64,000 nt of DNA from Eurosta solidaginis (GCF_040869045.1 NC_090322.1:175908672-175972671); one strand, 5' to 3'. Shown: positions 31,504-43,087, counted from the stretch's first letter. The notes: generated by a model not told the origin, from the sequence alone. Program-made: numbers and translations.

Positions 31504-33112
31504 AACAAGTTAGGACGGGGATGTCTTTGGCTGTGCCGCAGACTTCATATCTTTCATGAATTGAGCTGGACAATAATCTTATCCCATTCGTGATATCCGA
31601 ATATTCGGCTTTATAAGATGTGAAATATATAGAGAACAGGTGTAAGTAGCTAAGTGAGGTTCAATGAGAAAGTGAAAGTGTCCCACCCGTGACAACTAGG
31701 CAGGAACAGTTGTAAGATATGATTAGGCATTGCTAATATGCCTTATTATCCTAATAGGGATATCAACAAATTATGTCCAGTAAAAATTTTAATTAAAATA
31801 CGACATCTAAGATGTAGGTTTTTTCATGGCGCTTGAGTCTGAGTCACAGATTTGGAGAGTGAAAATTATTAAAATTTTCCGAGACTCCAATTTATTTAGG
31901 CCATGAAATTATTTAATGGCGTGAACCATATTTTGAACCTTAAGAATACTTTATTTAGCATAAAAAAGTGCATTAAATGCTATTAATTCGAATATGTCCC
32001 ACCCGTGACAATTGCTGTCTCACCCGTGACACTAATATTTTTGATTATAACAATAAAATCATTTAAGAAAAATAATTTATTCTTACGGCATTTGATTCCC
32101 AAATGTTGGTATATCTTAAATTATTTAAACAAAAAAAGCTACCTTCATATATTATAATATATCTATACGATCATTAACGGATAGCACCTTTTCTCCCCAC
32201 CCGTGACAATAATAAAACTTATTATATATACTGTATGTAATGTATGTTTTTTTTACATAAAACAGTACTAACTGAATGTAAAATTAACATTCAATTACAA
32301 TCTCCAAAAACTCCAGCCGATTTTAACAGAATGCTTCACCAAAGATTAAATAATGTGTACAATTGTTCCACCCACCCGTCACGATGGAACATTCACTAAA
32401 TGACATTTGCGATAAATACAAAATAAAAAATAGATCGTTTTTTTGTGTGAGGTTACAAAGCTTCACGTTTCTTGTAGTCTGCCTGAGATAGCATGAATCA
32501 CTTATCGAAATATATGACGTATACTTGAGTATTTGTGGAAGTTTGAAGCTTCCTGCTGTCAAAATGAGGCTGAAATTAGAAAAGTTTCTCACCTGAACAA
32601 TCAGTTGTATGGACCGATGGACCGATCCCTACGATTTTTTCAGACTCCAGTGGTGTAGAAATTGGGAATGCTTCTTATCGAAACAATCGGCTGTATCGGG
32701 TATATGCTATGCATACGACCGATCTATATGATTTTTTCAGACAACAGTATGTGCCATATACGAAAGCATTTGGTGAAATTTGAAGCTTTTTGCTGAAAAG
32801 TTGTGGAAGATATTACAAAAAAACCTTTTTTCTGAAAAATCGGTTGTATGGAGGATATATGCTTTAGTGGTTCGATCCGGTCGGTTCCGACAGATGTCTA
32901 ATCCTATACCAAAATATACCTGCTGACAAATTTCCATCAAGATTTCTCAAAAATTGCGTTAAGACAGTCAGACGAACATGGCTAAATCTAACCATATCGT
33001 CGACCTAATCAATTCGGTAAACTTAATGGTCGGGTCTGTCTTTTCTCCTTTAAAGAATTACAATTTTGAGATTCGTTTAATATACCAGTTCATTTTCATG
33101 AAAGGTATAAAA
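31504..33112 (-). mobile_element. DINE-like element, subfamily 2, interrupted
   Basis: The - strand copy starts at the right (GGTATAAAAAGG end near 33112) and ends at the left at AACAAGTTAGGACGGGG (31504). The interior has several AATCGGTTGTATG blocks. The GTCY core is reduced to AGACAGTCAGACGAACATGG near 32965. It shares long stretches with 54803-55445. A segment of about 830 bp (31680-32515) with repeated CCCACCCGTGACA words interrupts it. Confidence 0.55.
31679..32390 (+). repeat. Recurrent CCCACCCGTGACA motif
   Basis: TGTCCCACCCGTGACAA occurs at about 31680 and 31996, TCTCACCCGTGACA at about 32018, CCCCACCCGTGACAA at about 32197, and the variant CCACCCACCCGTCACG at about 32371. All are on the + strand in otherwise AT-rich sequence, with irregular spacing (~20-320 bp). 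Function unknown. Confidence 0.6.
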
Positions 33113-33380
33113 AGGTGTGCGTGCTTATATTCAGCTTATTTAAGAAAATAGCCACAAAAAAATTCTTCTGAATCACTTTGCAGCAGTAAAAACCAAAGAT
33201 TTCCAGTAAAACTGTTATAATTTTGAATTGCACAGGAAGAAAAAAAATTTGCTTACTCAGGCACGGCGGTTTTATTGTAATAATAAGAGTAAGTATTTAC
33301 GATCAGATCAGTTGATAAGAAAAGAAAGGAATTAAAAAAATATGTGGTAAACTGTTTTTACAATTTTTTTTATTTATAAA

Positions 33381-33770
33381 CGAGCCGGTCCCGTGCGCAT
33401 CTTCCGCAACCAATTTAAAAGTATCTTATCAAATATTAACAGAAATCAGCTGTGTTCTATCAATCAATTAAAACTTCAGCTTGCGCTGCCATCTGGCGTA
33501 TGGTAGCAACTACCGGTAATGCAGTGCAAATATTCACAATAGTACCATAGTACAAATAGATTTCTTTGTGTGGTCGCAATCGCTTATTTTTAACAAATTA
33601 TTTTAATAAAATATAGCTAAACAAAAGCACTACGACCAAAATTGCCCAAAACTCGCTAATAGCCCGAATATCCACCTTTACAACCAAAACTTTATTTATA
33701 GATTTGGATTCCAAATAAGAGCGAAAAAGGGATCCGTACATAAAAACAGCAATTAGAAATAATATATATA
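33381..33770 (+). repeat. LTR-like fragment, family B, copy 2
   Basis: Homologue of 18215-18645. The TATA position reads TTTAAAAG and the initiator TCAGCTG. The TGCCATCTGGCGTATGGTAG and AACAAATTATTTTAATAAAA stretches are shared. It is followed by TATAATATGACATATGACAT with no LTR pair inserted, so it serves as the empty-site comparator. Confidence 0.6.
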
Positions 33771-33786
33771 ATATGACATATGACAT
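33598..33786 (-). CDS. Small hydrophobic frame, antisense to family B LTR
   Basis: 62 codons, starting MSYVILYILFLIAVFMYGSL. Two hydrophobic stretches (residues ~4-20 and ~47-61) flank a basic middle, so it reads like a two-pass membrane peptide. The homologous frame at about 18479-18645 (-) is also open from YILFLIAVF to the end, with only substitutions (KV to EL, VD to ME, EF to HL). That could be chance, since the nucleotide identity is high. No family recognised; it may be untranslated. Confidence 0.25.
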   Translation of the reverse strand: MSYVILYILFLIAVFMYGSLFRSYLESKSINKVLVVKVDIRAISEFWAILVVVLLFSYILLK

Positions 33787-33789
33787 AAC

Positions 33790-34230
33790 AAAATCAATCC
33801 AGGTTTATGTTGAACGCCTCGGATTCATGCTCTATTAATTTTGATTATCTGTTGCCATTTTATTTCTTTCGTTGCAAACTTACAAATCTGTAATCATTTG
33901 AAACAAGAAGAAAAACGGTGCAGTTGGTCATGTTTGTCTATGACCTCATTGCATTATCTTTGAAGTGTCCAGCTCTTCTTGAAAATATGCCGTTTAATGT
34001 GCCCCAAAGAACTCTACGCTCATTCCTACCTTTTTATTTTGGTGCTTAATAAACTCTCCGACGATTGTAAGTACGATATTGATTTCTTTGTGCCCAGAGA
34101 TGCCTTCAAGTCATCTACATATTAATCTATTATTATATTGACATACATAATTTCTACATTTTACTACCTTTATATTAAGACCCTTTCATGTTTGTCCCCT
34201 CATTTCCATACGAATTTTTGACCCACGGAA
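33790..34230. other. Spacer, nothing recognised
   Basis: No gene or terminal repeat recognised. Confidence 0.3.
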
Positions 34231-34234
34231 AAGT

Positions 34235-34800
34235 CTTTTACGGTAACTTACCGTTGAGCTAGACACTTGATACTTAGAACATAGTTCAGATCTGGGGGAC
34301 ATTACAATGAAAGTGAAAAAAAATCCGCTAGGTGGCGCACGGATCGAGATATACATAAAATTAATTTTAAAATGGAAATTTTGCGATCGACTTTTAACTA
34401 ACTTCTCGGTGATCCAGAGACGTGAAACTTAGCACATGGTTAACTGACTTCCCGATTACCTAGAGACTTGAAACTTGGCACTTAGTTAGAGGCCTGGTGA
34501 CAATACAACTTATAGAAAATAAAGGTTCACTAGGTGTCGAGCTAGTCAAGATAACTGCAAATCCTTTAAAAACTGGGGGAAACTTCCCGATGAGCTAGAG
34601 GCCGTAAGTCAGAACCCGATGACAATGCAGTATTTTATCAAAAAAATTCCACTAGGTGGCGCATGGATAGAGATATTAAGAAAACTAGTTTTAAATTGGG
34701 AATCTTGCAATCGATTTTTAACTAACTTCCTGGATATCTAGAGACTTGAAACCTGAAATATAGTTTAAAACTCGGTTACAGTGCAATGTTTGATCAAAAA
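34235..34800 (-). repeat. Tandem monomer array related to 21.8-22.7 kb, inverted
   Basis: Units carry CCGCTAGGTGGCGCACGGAT, AACTTCTCGGTGATC, GAGACGTGAAACTTAGCAC and CGATCGACTTTTAACTAAC, the reverse complements of the words in the 22-kb array. About four units, more diverged and uneven in length than at 22 kb. Confidence 0.65.
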
Positions 34801-35210
34801 ATTTGAGCTACGTAACGTACAAGTCGAACTATTTAGAAGATTAGGCCATACCTTCCTGGCTAGCCTCCTGAGTGTTGCAGGCGTTGTAGAATTCGTTGAA
34901 GGCTCAACTCAATGCACGGCCTTGCATACTTTTAGACGTACGCGACTTTCACCACGATTCTTTTAGACTTTCAGGCGTATGCGAATTTCACCACGATTTT
35001 CAGCTGTGCAAATTAAGTATTTGGCAAACGAGGTGGAATTCTCTTGTTAAGATGCGAGGTGGAATTCTGTTGTTTTCGCCAGTGTTGTCAGCAAAAATTC
35101 CACTAATTCTCTTAAATCTTGCTATTTTGAAACAATTACTAAAGATAAGAAGGAATTATCTAAATTACTAATCAAAGTTGCAAAGTTTTTGTAGGCAGTA
35201 CTAAAAAATT
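34800..35210. other. Non-repetitive insert between array and foldback
   Basis: Contains a short direct repeat, TTTCACCACGATT at about 34948 and 34990, and GAGGTGGAATTCT twice (35031, 35056). Two overlapping ORFs are not recognisable proteins. Confidence 0.3.
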
Positions 35211-35216
35211 GAAAAT

Positions 35217-35613
35217 AAAAAGATGATAAAAAATTGTAAGGAGGACCTTTATATAAATGGACCAAAAACTAGAAGGCAATTTTTCCTTTAATACAGACAT
35301 AGTCTTGTTGAATTTTCACTAAAAAACTTTAATAGCTCTTGTAAAAGAATTTTGGGATTTAAAATTATAAAGGTAGAGCGCGTGTTTAAATTTTAAATAA
35401 TCAATTAGTTAATCCCAAGTACATGGTTTGCCTTAAATTGAAAGATTGCGCTCCACCTTTATAGTTTTTAATCCCAAAATTCTTTTACAAGAGCTATTTT
35501 TAAACTTTTTTAGTCAAAATTCAACAAGACTATGTATGTATTAAAGGAGAAATTGCCTTCTATTTGTTGGTCCATTTATATAAAGGTAGTACTTAACATT
35601 TTTTGTCATCTTT
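35217..35613. mobile_element. Foldback element, ~165-bp arms
   Basis: Left arm AAAAAGATGATAAAAAATTG...TTTATATAAATGGACC...CTCTTGTAAAAGAATTTTGG...AAAGGTAGAGCGC (to 35383). The right arm is the reverse complement from GCGCTCCACCTTTATA (35447) to ATCTTTTT (35613). The loop is ~65 nt, with ATCAATTAGTTAATCCC. No ORF. Confidence 0.75.
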
Positions 35614-35639
35614 TTATTATGTTTACTTTAATATTTTTT

Positions 35640-37415
35640 ATATCTAGACTGAATAAACTAAACGAAAGCATTTAAAAAAAATTCGATAGATATTGTCACT
35701 GCTATTTACAGCAGTTATAAACTATTTTGCTATTTATATGCAAATACTAAAGGAACAGATTGTTTCCATTATTTGAAAATGTTTAAATAACTTAAACTCG
35801 TTCATTGATTACTATTTCTGTACGAAATCGCGCTAAGATTCTGCAAACTACGATGCCCTAATAGAGTTAAGAAAAATCCAATTGCGTTTCTCTCTCACTC
35901 TTGTAGACACACTTCCGGAACTAAGCAAATGAAAATAATTAAAATCTCCTTAAAATCATACATTTAATTACTTAATTATTGCACAATGATTACCTTCTTT
36001 TTTTCAATGCTTCTATGCAAATTAAATTGATTGATGTAAAGCGCTCGTTGTGTAAACAATTTATTACTACTTATATATATATGTATGTAGTATTTCAAAT
36101 TAAATTTACAGCGCACTAAATTTGTTCTATATAAATTTAATTACATATTTAGCATTGTTTTATTACTTATAATTTTCACGTATTATTTGCACAAAGCTGT
36201 TATAATTTCTGTTGATTATCGAGTAACGTTGTGTTGCTGTTGTAGGTTTTTAACGTTTCACGTTGTGTTTGTTGTTGTTATTGTTGTTGCTGTAATGCCT
36301 TTAGACGTACACAGCGTTCGTTTGTAAATATAATTTGCTGGCTATGACTATTTGACACTTATGACACTTTGATTTGTTTACTTCGAATATTATTTGTTTA
36401 AAAAATTTAGCTTTGTAAATATTTTCATTTTAGTACTGTAAATGCTATTTGTTTTGTTGTTGCATGTGATTTGTTATTAATGCTTTTTTGTTGTTTGTCA
36501 ATAAGTATTTTTACTCCTGCCTGTCATTCATGTGACATTTGAACTTTTGTATGAGTGCGCGCGTGAAATGTCACGTTGCACCCTTTGCATGTGCACACAA
36601 ATATTTGCATGGAACAAAAGACTTAGGCGACAAACCTGCAGGCTGTATATGAGATAAAAGACTTAAGGCGCAAACTTGAAATTGATTCTGTCGCCGCACT
36701 GGTAATCAAAGAAGTCTAGGAATTTTACTTTGTATTCTTTTTCAGCACCTACTCGTTTTAGTTAGTTGAAATTCTATAACGAAATGTTTCTATTAAATTT
36801 TTTTGTTACTAAAAAAATTTAAATTTAAAATTTTACTTTTATTAAAATTTTATTTTTATTTATAAAAAATATGTCGAGTTTTTTTATTGTTTATTAAAAA
36901 ATATTTTAAAACTTATTTACTTTTAAATCTATGTTCATAGTTTTACAGCTTGTTGAAATGTGTATACTTTTTCAAAAATATGTTTAACAAACAAAATTTT
37001 ATTTAAAGAAACTAAAAAAAAATTTTGGTATAAAAAAATCAATTGATATTATTTTATTAAAATATTTTTTATCTTCAAAAAATTTAAATTTAGTGTTTAA
37101 TTTTTTTTTAATTATTTACAGTTATTTGCTATCAAATAGTAGAAATTTATGTAAAAAAATTAGTTTTTTTAATTTTATCTTATGAAAACTATGCCGATTT
37201 CTTTATAAACCTATTTTATAAAAAAGAAACTATGCAATATTTTTATTTTTCTTCGTTAATTTTTTTAAGTTAGAATTCTGTTAAATTTTCGAATTCTTTT
37301 TTTTGAATTTATTGTTTAAAAATTTTTTTTGTTTGAACTGCCTTCTCTTTGTTCAAACAAGCAAGTTCTACTGTAATTTTTTTTATTATAAAAAAATTCT
37401 ATTTACCAAAAATAA
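35640..37415. other. AT-rich spacer, no gene recognised
   Basis: Strongly AT-rich, with TTGTTGTT-type runs at 36220-36295. The ACTTAGGCGACAAACCTGCA and ACTTAAGGCGCAAACTTGA phrases at about 36620 and 36661 form a short imperfect direct repeat. No coding signal. Confidence 0.35.
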
Positions 37416-37427
37416 AAGAAAATGTTT

Positions 37428-37734
37428 AAAAAAATAAATGTAAGGTGCTATAACCTCCGAAGAGATCTAAGGCCGAGCTTCTTTTCCAATTTGCGCCGTG
37501 CTCCTCTCGATTTTCCCTACAAATTGGCCGGACGGGACCTACATGTTTTATGCCGACTCCGAACGGCATCTGCAAGGCAGATGAGTTTTCACTGAGAGCT
37601 TTTCATGGCAGAAATACACCCGGAGCGCTTGAAAAACACTGCCGAGGGGCGACCCCGCTTAGAAAAATTTTCTTCTAATTGAAAAACCGTATTTCTAAAA
37701 TTTTGATGTTGCTTTGCCCGGGGTGTGAACCCAG
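37428..37734 (-). mobile_element. tRNA-derived SINE, copy 3, 5'-truncated
   Basis: A 12-bp TSD, AAGAAAATGTTT at 37416-37427 and 37735-37746. Highly similar to 29137-29501, but the - strand 5' end is lost just before the B box: it starts TGGGTTCACACCCCGG, so the A box is missing. It would lack a complete internal Pol III promoter. Confidence 0.88.
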
Positions 37735-37749
37735 AAGAAAATGTTTGCT

Positions 37750-38380
37750 ATATAAAAATTGAAGTTGATATTGTTTAGTTTTTATATTTGTTTAATACAT
37801 TTTTTTTCAAAATATTTTAGCTTTGGAAATTATTTTGATTTTTTTAATTACAATTCTTTCCTTTCCTTTTTATCCTTTCTTTTTTTATATTTAATAAATT
37901 TTTTTTATACCTAATTAATTTTTTTATACCTTATATCTTTATTAAAACAGCTGCCTTCAAAAAATATTTTTTTTGGTTTTTCCAAAAGCATACATTTTAA
38001 GTATATAATTATTAGTATTTGTTAAACACGTTATCTTGATTATTTAATTGCAGCACTGTTCGATTTTCCAATATTTTTTTTTTGCATTTTGTTGATTAAA
38101 AACTGTTATACCTTTAAACTTCTTAACTTGTCTTACTTCTGTTTTTTTTTTAATTTCATTCAACCACAAAATTTGTTGCTGAATAAATGTGCACTTTTTA
38201 AAAAGCTCGTTTTATTTTTAACATAAAAAAGCAGTTCACAAAAACACCAACTTCATATCGTAAATTAGCGTATAAATCACAAAATAAAAATATCACAAAA
38301 TTGCTCACATTTATTTTTTTTTATTTCAAGTTTATTGATTTCTTTTACTTTTTCTTGTTTGTGATATGTGTGAGCGAAGC
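37750..38380. other. AT-rich spacer
   Basis: Poly-T and poly-A rich, with no recognised feature. Confidence 0.35.
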
Positions 38381-38389
38381 TCGCAAAGT

Positions 38390-38830
38390 ATTTAAAAAAT
38401 GTGCGCGCTTCAATGCCTGGAACGAAACTGAAAGCAAGAGTTTAGCGCACAGCAGCTGTGAGTACGACTCTTAAACAAGCTTACATACGAAAGCGTGCAG
38501 CTGTTAGCTCAAAAATTGCTCCGCTCGCCATTCGCAGTTTCATACTGGCCACATATCTAGCTGGTTGGCAGTAAAGCAGGCGGCCGGTTGTTTAGCAGCG
38601 CGCTGCTGTCGTCGTTTCGTTTCGTAGCTTGTTTTCGCGTCGTGGTTGTTATTTTTTGTTTGTTTTTGTTGTTGTTTGAGCACTTGTCTAATAGCTGGCT
38701 GATTGTGCTGAAAAACCTGTCAATGCATAAGTTAAATGCGCGAATCGTGTTTATGGAGCGCACACAAAAAGCTTAGAAGACTATTCGAGCGCTGTTATAC
38801 GGACGGTCGCTTATTGGGAGCTCTAACCGT
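38390..38830 (+). promoter_or_regulatory. Candidate promoter/5'UTR-like GC-richer stretch
   Basis: A stretch of higher GC in an AT-rich neighbourhood, with no TE signature I recognise. It contains CATTCGCAGTTTCA (38528-38541), an initiator-like sequence, followed by GGCGGCCGGTTG and long TTGTTTGTTTTTGTTGTTG runs typical of fly 5'UTRs. No clear ORF, start codon context or splice donor could be fixed. It could equally be an unrecognised element. Confidence 0.25.
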
Positions 38831-39020
38831 AATTTCGATGTAAACAAACAAAGTTTGCTGATTTTAATAATTTTTACAATGTCGATGACAGTTAAGTTTT
38901 AAAATTAACTCACAAAATATAAGTGAAAGGTTTTTGGATATGGGGACGTCCATACGTCCGTTATTGGGGATCATTCACGCCAGACGTACAGATACCCCCG
39001 GCTTGAAATATAATTTTTTT

Positions 39021-39186
39021 ACACTCAGAGTGTATTAACTTTGGTAATATAAGGGTTGGTTGTACAGGTGTAAAGGAATCTAGATAGATTTAGACTTCCA
39101 TATATCAAAATCATCAGTATCGAAAAAAAATTTATTAAGCCATGTCCGTCCGTCTGACCGTCCATTAACACGATAACTTGAGCTTT
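39021..39186 (+). mobile_element. DINE-1-like 5' fragment
   Basis: Starts ACACTCAGAGTGTATTAACT, shares GGTTGGTTGTACAGGTGTAA with the 7.9 and 42.1 kb copies, has a CCATGTCCGTCCGTCTGACC core at 39141-39160, and stops after CGATAACTTGAG. 3'-truncated. Confidence 0.7.
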
Positions 39187-39189
39187 TTT

Positions 39190-39800
39190 TTGGATTGTTT
39201 TTGGTATAATTTCAGACTGTCTCTGCTAATTTGAGGATGGCTTAGATATTTTTTTTCAGCATTCTGCAAAGGTTATTTCGGGACTGTTTGGGAATCATTT
39301 CGTGACTATCTACGGATCGTTTCAACATGATTTTCGGGATTTCAACTATTGACTCTCGTTGGTCTAGATCAATATAATTTTTGAAAAATAAGCAGTGGTA
39401 CGTACCCTTCTGTTTTCGTGATTTTTTTTGCAACTATTCTGAGGTAATATCGAACAATTAACGGTATTATTCCGAGATCATTTTGTGACTATATGGGAAT
39501 AATTCGAAGTCATTTCGGGACTATTTCGTGACAATTTCGAAATTATTATAGGATTATTTCTACATAATTTTTGACAATTTCGTTATCTTTTCTGCACTGT
39601 TTCCCGAGCATTTTTAGACAATCTTTTGGGTTAGTTCTATATTGTTTACTATTTCGGTACATTTCGCGACTGTCTCTGATCTGTCTCTGTCTGTCTGTAT
39701 TATTTCGGCACAGTTTTGGGATCATTGCGACTATGTGAGGATCGCTTGGGCATGGTTTTCGAAGTATTATCGGATTTCGGGATACATATTTTTTGGATCA
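39190..39800 (+). repeat. Degenerate minisatellite with TTTCGGGACTATTTCG words
   Basis: Recurring ATCATTTCGTGACTAT, TCATTTCGGGACTATTTCG and GGATCGTTTCAACATG phrases at irregular 20-50-bp spacing. No coding signal. Confidence 0.6.
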
Positions 39801-39884
39801 TGGTTTTAAGCACTAGATAGCGCTTGGGTTGATAAAATATTGCTTTAGATTTTTAAGTAGTTTTCCAAACATTTTTCAGTATAG

Positions 39885-40865
39885 TTTCAAGTTAAGAAAA
39901 TTTCAATTCAAGCTCAGACAATTATAATTTGAATTTTAATATTAATATTTAGAAATGCGCAACTCATATTCAGAAAATTACAACTAAAGTCCAGTATTTT
40001 AATTTTCATTCACAATTGCAGTTGAAAAATTACAAGGAATTCAAGTTGAGAAGTTTCAATTTCAGTTCAAATTAAGAATGTAAAATTTCATTTTCGGATT
40101 TTGCAATTTAAATTCAGAATTACTATTTTTATTACATTACAATTCAAGGTCGAGCTTTTCGATACAGAAAGCTAATTTTCAGAGCACTACAATTTCAGTT
40201 AAAAAAATTACAATTTCAATTCGCAAAGTTAAAACTCATAATCGGAAAGTTAAAATTCGAATTCAGAATTTCCAATTAAAATTTAAAAATAATAACTCAT
40301 ATTGACAAAGTTAAACTTTAAGCTCAGCACTTTTACATATGATTCAGAATATTTCAATTTAATTTCAGAAAATTATAATCAATCAGAATTTTCAATTTAC
40401 ATTCAGAAAGTTAAATTTAAATTCAGACCTTCCATTTCAAATTCAGAAAATTACAATTAAAGTTAGAGAATTATAATTTAATTCCAGGAAGTTAAAAATG
40501 AAGTACAGAAAAGTACAAATTAAATTCAGAAAGTTAAGTTTCAAAATCCGCATTTTCAAATTCAAAAAAAAGTAATTTAAGTTCAGGAAATAACAGTTCA
40601 AGCGCCAGCATTTTTAATTTAAATTCAGAAAGTCAAAATTCCAATTCCAAATTCAGAAAATTACAATTTAAGTTCTTAAAATAATAATTCATTTTTGGAA
40701 TTTAAATCACAAAGCTAAAAGTCAAATTCAGATATTTTATTACAAATTCAGAAAGTAACAATTCAAGTTCAGAAAATTACAATGTAAATTCAGAAAATTA
40801 GAATTCCAAACTTTCCTTTTCAAATTCAGAAAGTCCAAATTCAAGCTCTAACATTAGCATCAAAA
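39885..40865 (+). repeat. Degenerate minisatellite with AATTCAGAAAATTACAA words
   Basis: About 40 diverged units of roughly 20-25 bp built on (A)AATTCAGAAARTTAMAATT. A distinct array from the one just upstream. It runs up to the 5' breakpoint of the LINE fragment. Confidence 0.7.
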
Positions 40866-40867
40866 CC

Positions 40868-41925
40868 AAGAAGAATTGGACAAGGGGTGAAACAGGGTGG
40901 TGTTCTATCACTACTTTAATTTAACTTTTACATGTCAACAAGTTCTGGCCCATCCGTTGATGAGTTATGCTATAAAATCAACGAATATCTTCGTAGTTTT
41001 TCCACCTCCCGAAATCTGACACTATCACCGGCCAAGTCCTCGGCGTACTTATTTACAACGTACGCAAAGCAAATGTCGACCATATTGGACATCCATGCCA
41101 ACGGCGTTACGCTACCGGCTGACTTACATCCAAAGATACTGAATGTGACGTTCGATCAGGACCTACATTTCGGTGCGCACGCAGCCGCAATTGTACCTTA
41201 AGTCCAGAGCGTGAAGAAATCCTCAAGTCTCTTGACGGCAGCACTAACGGCAAAGATAAAGAAGCGCTCTTTACCACTTATGAAGCAATTGGCCGGCCAC
41301 TTGCATGCTACACGCCACCGATATGGTCGGCGAGCCTAAAAAAGAAAAGCAACTACAGGCCTGTAAAAACACCGCTCTGCGGGTTGTCTTCTTATGTCAC
41401 CAGCACACCATTTAAACAGTAAGGCGAGAATACACCCCATAAAAGCGAGAAATGAAATGCTGAACAAACAGTTTCTGCTGAGTACATAGAACCAAGGGCA
41501 TCCCAAAAGACATCTGACTGGAGAGGCCACGCTTCCCAGAAACTTAAAAAGTCATCTCCGTAAGCGCTATGAAGAAATCCGGTACATGAAAATTTAGCCG
41601 TGTGAAGAAAAGCAGCATGAAAAGACACTCAGAGACATCCACAAAAAAGCGCCGGAAAGTAACCTCCCCCGGGAGACGCGCATCATTATAGTTCAACTTC
41701 GATCTGTATACTGTAGGCTAAACTCTTACTTGTAGCGTGTCCCCCCACATGATACGAACCATGGTTTCAAATGCTATGTGGAACCGACGCCTCTAACACT
41801 CTTATCGTTGTGGCCCAACCCTGTTGAAACCGCTAGTTTCCTCGAACTTCCGTAGGAGCGTATTGATAACAGTTTGTGAGTGGTCGCACCTATTGGATAG
41901 ATTTTGATCGTCCGTGCAACAGTGC
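40868..41925 (+). pseudogene. Jockey/I-type LINE, 3' part
   Basis: 5'-truncated near the RT motif (I.QGVKQGGVLSP-like text from 40878). The open stretch 40932-41201 reads STSSGPSVDELCYKINEYLR, then SFSTSRNLTLSPAKSSAYLF and KILNVTFDQDLHFGAHAAAI. Downstream, in broken frames, come SVKKSSSLLTAA, KARNEMLNKQFLLS, HLRKRYEEI, PRETRIIIVQLRS and PHDTNH, then PTPLTLLSLWPNPVETASFL and the C-terminal ERIDNSL. These are the thumb and C-terminal blocks of this family; GAVRR-type RNase H is absent. The 3' end GTTTGTGAGTGGTCGCACC is shared with 24645. Confidence 0.75.
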
Positions 41926-42759
41926 CCTTACGTTAGGCAGAGGTGAGCGACAACGGCAAACGCGACCGCAACTTGGTCGCACGCTGAGCAGCTTAATAAT
42001 TTACGCGGTGCAAAATATTTGTGATATTATTATTATTGCGCTCTTGTGTGTTGCTATTTATTTAAATATAATTTTGCTATTACTCGTATCTTATTATACC
42101 CAGCTGTACTTGTGCATAGGGTATTATAACTTTGATTGGATAAGGGTTGGTTGTACAGGTATAAAGGAGTCGAAATAGATATAGACTTCCATATATCAAT
42201 ATTGAGATATCTTCACCAAATTTGCTACACGAGCTTATCTGGACCCAGAATAGATTGGTATTGAAAATGAGCGAAATCGGATGATAACCACGCCCACTCT
42301 TTATATACATATATAACATTTTGGAAAACACAAAAAACCTGATTATTTAGTAAATAATACACCTAGAATGTTGAAATTTGACGTAAGGACTGATATTGAG
42401 ATTCTTGATAAAAATTTGAAAACGTTTGTTAAAATGGACGTCGCACCGCCCACTTGTAATAAAATCAATTTCGCAAATATTATTAATCATAAATCAAAAA
42501 TCGTTAAACCTATCGCAACAAAATTCGGCAGAGAGGTTGCCTTTACTATAAGGAATGCTTTGAAGAAAACTTAACGAAATCGGTTGAGGACCACGCCCAC
42601 TTTTATATAAAAGATTTTTAAAAAGGTCGTGGACGAATAAAATAAGCAAAAAAGAACTTTATATCAATGGTATTTCATTTCCCAAGTGGACTTATAACAA
42701 TAAATAGGAAAAACTTCAAATTTTAAAAAATGAACGCCCGTTTATGATTAAGCACTTTT

Positions 42760-43087
42760 TTTTGGGATTCAAGGGGTTGTGTAGCGCAATATATAGCTTC
42801 TCCAACCCAATTGTCAACCTCACCTTCGAGCGGCGAATCCCGTTTCACTAACAGACGAGGCTCTGGCGACCCCAAGCTCCTCATGGAACTTGGGGGTGGG
42901 GAGGGAGGGATGGCCTGAAGGTTTAATGTGGCCATATAAATCGTTCCCGAGATGGTCGGGCCAGCACCTTAATGGTGCTGTGTTACCGGAGCGTATCGGA
43001 TCTGTATCCGACAAAGGACCATCACATCGATAACACTCCCCAAATCCTTCGGGGAGTAACTAATCGCTACAACAACAACAACAACAT
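42760..43087 (+). mobile_element. CAA-tailed retroposon, short subfamily
   Basis: Begins GGGATTCAAGGGGTTGTG at 42764, as at 45093, and ends in (ACA)n. The TSD is an 11-mer, TAAGCACTTTT (42749-42759) and TAAGAAATTTT (43088-43098). The empty paralogue at about 10164 reads TAAGCAATTTT, so each copy has diverged by one base. The body contains GACGAGGCTCTGGCGACCCC and CTCCCCAAATCCTTCGGGGA. Confidence 0.82.

Noticed and set aside
39885..40865. CRISPR-like array
   Set aside because: Units are ~20-25 bp, degenerate, without unique spacers, and in a eukaryotic genome.
40932..41201. 89-codon ORF as a host gene
   Set aside because: It reads as the thumb region of a Jockey/I-type LINE and is followed by the rest of that LINE in broken frames.
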